NCBI GenBank assembly: GCA_008360975.2
Contig: CM039184.1
Location: forward strand, 47,315,797-47,379,796
Length of the DNA stretch: 64,000 bases
DNA from: Lichenostomus cassidix
Lineage: Eukaryota > Chordata > Aves > Passeriformes > Meliphagidae
Direction of reading: 5' to 3'
In this document: positions 63,401 through 64,000 of the stretch, piece after piece
How positions within the stretch are numbered: position 1 is the stretch's first letter
Layout: the number at the start of each line of letters is the position of its first letter
Notes under the pieces: model-generated
Told to the model about the DNA's origin: nothing
Databases searched by the model: none
The model's input: only the letters and a program-made list of their open reading frames with translations
Made by a program: the position numbers and the translations under genes

Positions 63401-64000
63401 ACTTGGTGGTATTAAGTAGTTACAAAGGTCTGTTGCGAGGCTGTACCCTAGCCAAAGGATAAGGATATCAAACCACACCTTTCACCAATAAATTGGTGTT
63501 GTTTCTTGCAGCGAGTATAGGGTCTCAGCAACAAAATCAAGCTGGCTTCTATGCTTGTCTTGCACTGACCATTTTTATGGTAAAATAAAACTGCTTGACT
63601 GAGGGGGTTTTTAAGTAGTGCTATGTGGAAAGGACAGTACCTTTTCGAGCCTGGAGACATTTTCAGATTGCAATTAAAAAACCATAATACTAACAAATTC
63701 ACATTTAGAAGGAGTTTTCTGTGGAAGTGGTGTGCAAAAGTATATTTTGATAAAATTTATCAAGAATAAATTGCTGGCACTATCAGGATACTCTATTTTT
63801 AGATTTTCTCAATAGAATTTTGAAAAAATCTCTTACAAGTTCAATTGATTTTTTTTAAAAATGTAAAATGAAAAGGTGAAAGAATTAGAGAATCTAATGC
63901 TCTTGAAACAAAACTTTTCTCACCATTAGCTTAAAAGATCCTTTCTTACTGAAGTATTTGAAATTTCTCATTTCCAATTCACAACTCACCTCACAAGTCA
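60467..64000. other. AT-rich sequence, no gene seen
   Basis: No dispersed repeat recognised. A tandem pair of TTGCTTGCTG lies at 63205-63224 and an A/G-rich run near 63281-63296. Open frames at 61550-61768, 62416-62712, 62689-62943 and 63448-63702 are unrecognised. Confidence 0.45.

Noticed and set aside
1..64000. Bacterial-type operons, CRISPR arrays, tRNA or rRNA genes
   Set aside because: Composition and repeats are those of a bird nuclear genome; no regularly spaced repeats or tRNA-like boxes were seen by eye.

Overview
The window is vertebrate nuclear DNA, almost certainly from a bird (probably a neognath such as a passerine). The evidence is six fragments of CR1 LINEs, the dominant avian retrotransposon, several with the typical TTCTATGATTCTATG-like 3' end, plus copies of an avian ERVL-type LTR recognisable from its TGTGCTGGTTTTGGCT-like start and its CTCAACCCAYGAGTTTT block. 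The background is AT-rich, with short homopolymer runs and no bacterial gene organisation. It reads as a gene desert or a long intron. No known protein-coding gene, tRNA, rRNA or CRISPR array is recognisable, and most open frames are short chance frames or lie inside repeats.

Layout. 0-15 kb is mostly unique AT-rich sequence with an old CR1 fragment (560-865, minus), an A/C-rich low-complexity tract (10.93-11.05 kb) and a CR1 tail (11.4 kb). At 15.08-15.14 kb a perfect 24-bp inverted repeat sits directly upstream of a 5'-truncated CR1 (15.17-15.56 kb). An ERVL-type LTR lies at 20.29-20.86 kb and a CR1 tail at 21.85 kb. At 29.412-30.341 kb there is a GC- and CpG-rich 930-bp solo LTR on the minus strand with a perfect 6-bp target-site duplication (CCCTTC). 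At 34.757-35.235 kb and 59.980-60.461 kb lie two copies of one 480-bp LTR family; the first has a perfect 5-bp duplication (CCATA). The longest CR1 (37.96-38.92 kb, minus) includes the end of its reverse transcriptase, with a damaged catalytic motif. Two more ERVL-type LTRs lie at 41.88-42.46 kb (with a CATCC x12 microsatellite inside it) and 46.96-47.54 kb (minus). A long CR1 3' end is at 51.98-52.59 kb, and a 705-bp LTR candidate with a 5-bp duplication (CCTAC) at 57.038-57.742 kb.

All the endogenous-retrovirus material is solo LTRs; I see no gag, pol or env. The most interesting unexplained items are the perfect inverted repeat at the CR1 5' junction, a few minus-strand open stretches with good splice signals (best at 16.86-17.04 and 13.09-13.32 kb, with compatible phases), and two consecutive plus-strand open frames at 22.06-23.15 kb. 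None of these resembles a protein I can name, so they are hypotheses only. I found no convincing novel multi-gene system.
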